In this document: positions 15,001 through 17,908 of the stretch, piece after piece
Layout: every line of letters begins with the position of its first letter
Numbering within the stretch: position 1 is the stretch's first letter
Assembly (NCBI GenBank): GCA_964591255.1
Contig: CAZQAA010000009.1
Span: forward strand, 1-17,908
Origin: CAZQAA01 sp964591255
GTDB taxonomy: Bacteria; Desulfobacterota; DSM-4660; Desulfatiglandales; Desulfatiglandaceae
DNA: 17,908 bases
Direction of reading: 5' to 3'
Made by a program: the position numbers and the translations under genes
The notes under the pieces: model-generated
The model's database searches: none
The model's input: only the letters and a program-made list of their open reading frames with translations
What the model was told of the DNA's origin: nothing

Positions 15001-17908
15001 TCATAATGATTACCATCCCTTTTGCCATTCTTGGCGTAATGGTAGGCCTTTTAGTCACAAACAATCCATTGACTTTTGTTACCTTGATCGGGCTTCTTAC
15101 CCTTGCCGGGATTGTGGTGAATGATTCACTTTTGCTTATTGATTTTATTAACCGCTATCGAAAAGAACATCCTGAGAAACTTTATCTTGCGATTGTGCGT
15201 GGATGTCATGTGCGCATGCGGCCGATCATGCTTACCTCTCTTACAACCATTTTCGGGCTGGCGCCCATGGCCTTCGGCCTTGGCGGCAAATCTATATTCT
15301 GGGCACCTCTGGCTACCGCAATCATGTGGGGACTGGCTTTTTCCACCGTTCTCATACTGACCCTTGTTCCTGCCTATTATGCTATCCTTGAAGACATTTT
15401 ATATTTTCTTAAATACAGAAAACGCAGAAAGACTAAAATTATAAATGAGATAGACGAGGCCTTTCGGCATGAAGAAATCCGTATCTATATGTGACATATT
15501 ACTACAGGTAATAGCTTAACAAGATACAGGTGAAATTTTATTTTTGAGGAATTAGATTCTGTTTTTCCCTCCATGCTTTATTCCAGAGAAGATTGAGGTG
15601 GTTAACATATTAATAAACTTAAAGATTCATGTTATTATGTTTTATGACCATCTCGACTTGTCCAAACTGTTGCCAATCCCTGGGACGTTTCTCCTGAAGC
15701 CATTGTGTTTACTGGAATAATTGAACTGATACGCGTTTGGTGTATCTTTGACAAATATGGTATGCTTTGATAATCTGACAAGAATGTATGACGTTGGAGG
15801 GCCTGATGAAGTGCCGCCTTGTTTGTCCCCATTGTGGTAAGACAGTAGAAAGGTATCGGAATCCTTTTCCTACTGTTGACATTATAATTGAGATAAGATC
15901 CAATCTTTTTCAGGAAGAGAAAAAAAGGGAAATTGTCCTTATAAGGAGGAAAAATCCGCCTTTTGGATGGGCCCTGCCCGGAGGATTTGTTGATTATGGT
16001 GAAAGCCTGGAATCCGCTGCCGTGAGAGAGGCGGAAGAGGAGACCAGTTTAAGGGTCAAATTGAAATATCAGTTGGGTGCCTATTCGGATCCCGGAAGGG
16101 ATCCAAGATCTCACACTATTTCGGTTGTTTTTGTCGCCGAGGCAACCGGCCGGCCCGTGGCCGGGGATGATGCCAAAGAAGTGGATATTTTTGACCCCCA
16201 ACACCTTCCCGAGGATCTTGCCTTTGATCACAGAACCATTATAGATGATTATTTAATAAGATGTTCCCAAAAAAAATAAGATTTTTTTCCCTCTTTCTCC
16301 TTTTGTTGATTTTTTTCCTTGTTGTCGCCATTTTTATTTCAGGCGTCTTGATACAAAGACCACCTGTCCAGCACTACTTACTGGAGCAGTTATCCAAAAA
16401 AATAGACTACGATATTGGTGTGGATAGGATCGAGGTCAATCTTGTCAGAGGGATTGGGATCAGCGCATATGGCATTAAGATCAAACCATGGCACGGATCT
16501 GAAAGATGTGCCGCTGACAAGGCAATAGTCACCTTTAATATTCGTGATCTTATCAGGGGCCGGATTATACCTTCAGGGATCTTTCTGGTTAGGCCCGAGA
16601 TAGTGCTTCCGGCGAAAAAGGGACAATTCCCATTGGAAAAAGGCAAGGGGAGTAAAGAGAATTTTCTGAAGGCATTGCTGGCGTTTCCCTCTGTTTCTAT
16701 TGCAGATGGTACGATATACATGGAAAGGCCTTCCCTGAGATTAGATGACCTATATATTGAAATTTCCCGAAAAGATCCGGCCTCTACCAGACTGGAGTTG
16801 GATCTCCATGGCACGGTAATTTTCAAAAATGGCAAGGCACCGGTTGATCTGGAAGGAATAATTACTCCAGGCCCAGATATGAACTCTGGTATTTCTGCAG
16901 AGTTAACAGTCAAGGCTGGAGATGTCCCCCTGACATGGGTAAATGGTCCCGAGTTTTTATCGGTGGATGGTGGATATGGAGAGATAAGCATAGACATAAA
17001 GGCTCGATCGGGGGAATCTGTTGATATCAAAGGAGATATCCATATAGATGAACCTCACTTTTATCTTCATAAATCCGAGAGGATGAAGGAGTTTTTTTTC
17101 CCGTATCTATCCATTGATTTTGTGTCTTTATATTCCAATTCCAACGGCACCTTTCGGATAACAGATTTTGAGATAAAAGGTCCTGAATTTTTACTAAATG
17201 GTAATGCGGATCTCAATCTCCGGGATAGCTCCGGGCCCAGACTTTCTTTAAAGGTTGATGCTCCCTTCATGCCTCTTGAGGCCTTTAAAAAAATATTCCC
17301 GACCCAACTTGTGGCCCGGTGGATCGAGACGGAGCTTTTTCCCATTATCAGGGGAGGGGTTGTCCGTGTAGACATGTTTCGTTTGAACGGGACATTGGAT
17401 CAGATAAAAGATCTGACTCTTCCTGATAATACGGATGTCCTTTTGATGAAAGTGTCATGGAAAGGGTTTGAGGTATTGAAAGACGCAGGTGGATTGCCGT
17501 TTGAGGCCGTATCAGGGAAGATGTCTATTCAGAATGGAGGACTCCTTATATCCGGAGTGAAAGGGAATTTTGGTCGTTCCATCCTTGCTAATGGGGCCCT
17601 AAATGTATGCAGCCTCTATCAAGCGGAAGATCGGGATTATTATGTCCAGATAGACGGATCGTTTGACCTGGCTGATATAATACGTCAGGGAAAAATTGAT
17701 CTTGTTCCGATTGAGGTATACCGAAGGCTTCAAAATTTCCGGTCTATTTCCGGGGGACTTGAGGCCCACATGCAGCTTCATTATAACGACAATACAATGG
17801 ATTATCCGAGGTTGCTGAAAGGGGATTTCAGGTTAAGGGACTGCTCGATTATTCATGATGAATTGCCCTTGCCCCTTTTCTTGACTGGAGGTGAGTTAGG
17901 GACAGATC

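Overview
The window reads as chromosomal DNA of a Gram-negative, probably anaerobic bacterium. The gene set (etfBA, an AcrA/AcrB-like efflux pair, a LysM protein with a signal peptide, an AsmA-like envelope protein and an ADP-ribose-pyrophosphatase-type Nudix enzyme) and its style of sequence fit a deltaproteobacterium (Desulfobacterota). That assignment is inference; there is no rRNA or other decisive marker. No mobile element with an intact transposase or integrase, no CRISPR array and no tRNA were seen.

Layout. 1-575 (-): the N-terminal part of a secreted LysM-type protein, cut by the window edge. 863-1567 (+): a promoter, a strong ribosome site and a 215-residue protein of unknown function with a CxxC motif. 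1622-3574 (-): etfB-etfA, the two subunits of an electron transfer flavoprotein, with a good promoter in the etfB leader. 3611-8584 (+): a divergent promoter, a leader with a hairpin, and one very large gene (1575 residues) of unknown function. 8585-9226: about 640 bases with two long inverted repeats and a small open frame on the minus strand. 9227-15494 (+): mnmG (tRNA wobble-uridine modification), then an RND efflux adaptor lipoprotein whose start overlaps mnmG, then the RND pump. 15748-17908 (+): a promoter, a Nudix hydrolase, and an overlapping AsmA-like gene that runs off the right edge.

How the parts relate. EtfA and EtfB form one heterodimer that carries electrons between flavin dehydrogenases and the membrane or another acceptor; no dehydrogenase lies next to them. 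The adaptor and RND permease form an inner-membrane/periplasmic pump that needs an outer-membrane channel encoded elsewhere; the adaptor carries the motif associated with TolC-type channels. Overlap of mnmG with the adaptor gene suggests one transcript. The Nudix and AsmA-like genes also overlap and probably share a transcript.

The most unusual item is the 1575-residue protein. Its middle (about residues 900-1135) resembles the helical core and HD domain of the PII uridylyltransferase GlnD, but the HD metal ligands are largely lost and no nucleotidyltransferase motif is present. It looks like a pseudo-enzyme derivative with long unknown flanks. Two genes at the window edges, the LysM and AsmA-like ones, have no stop codon inside the window.
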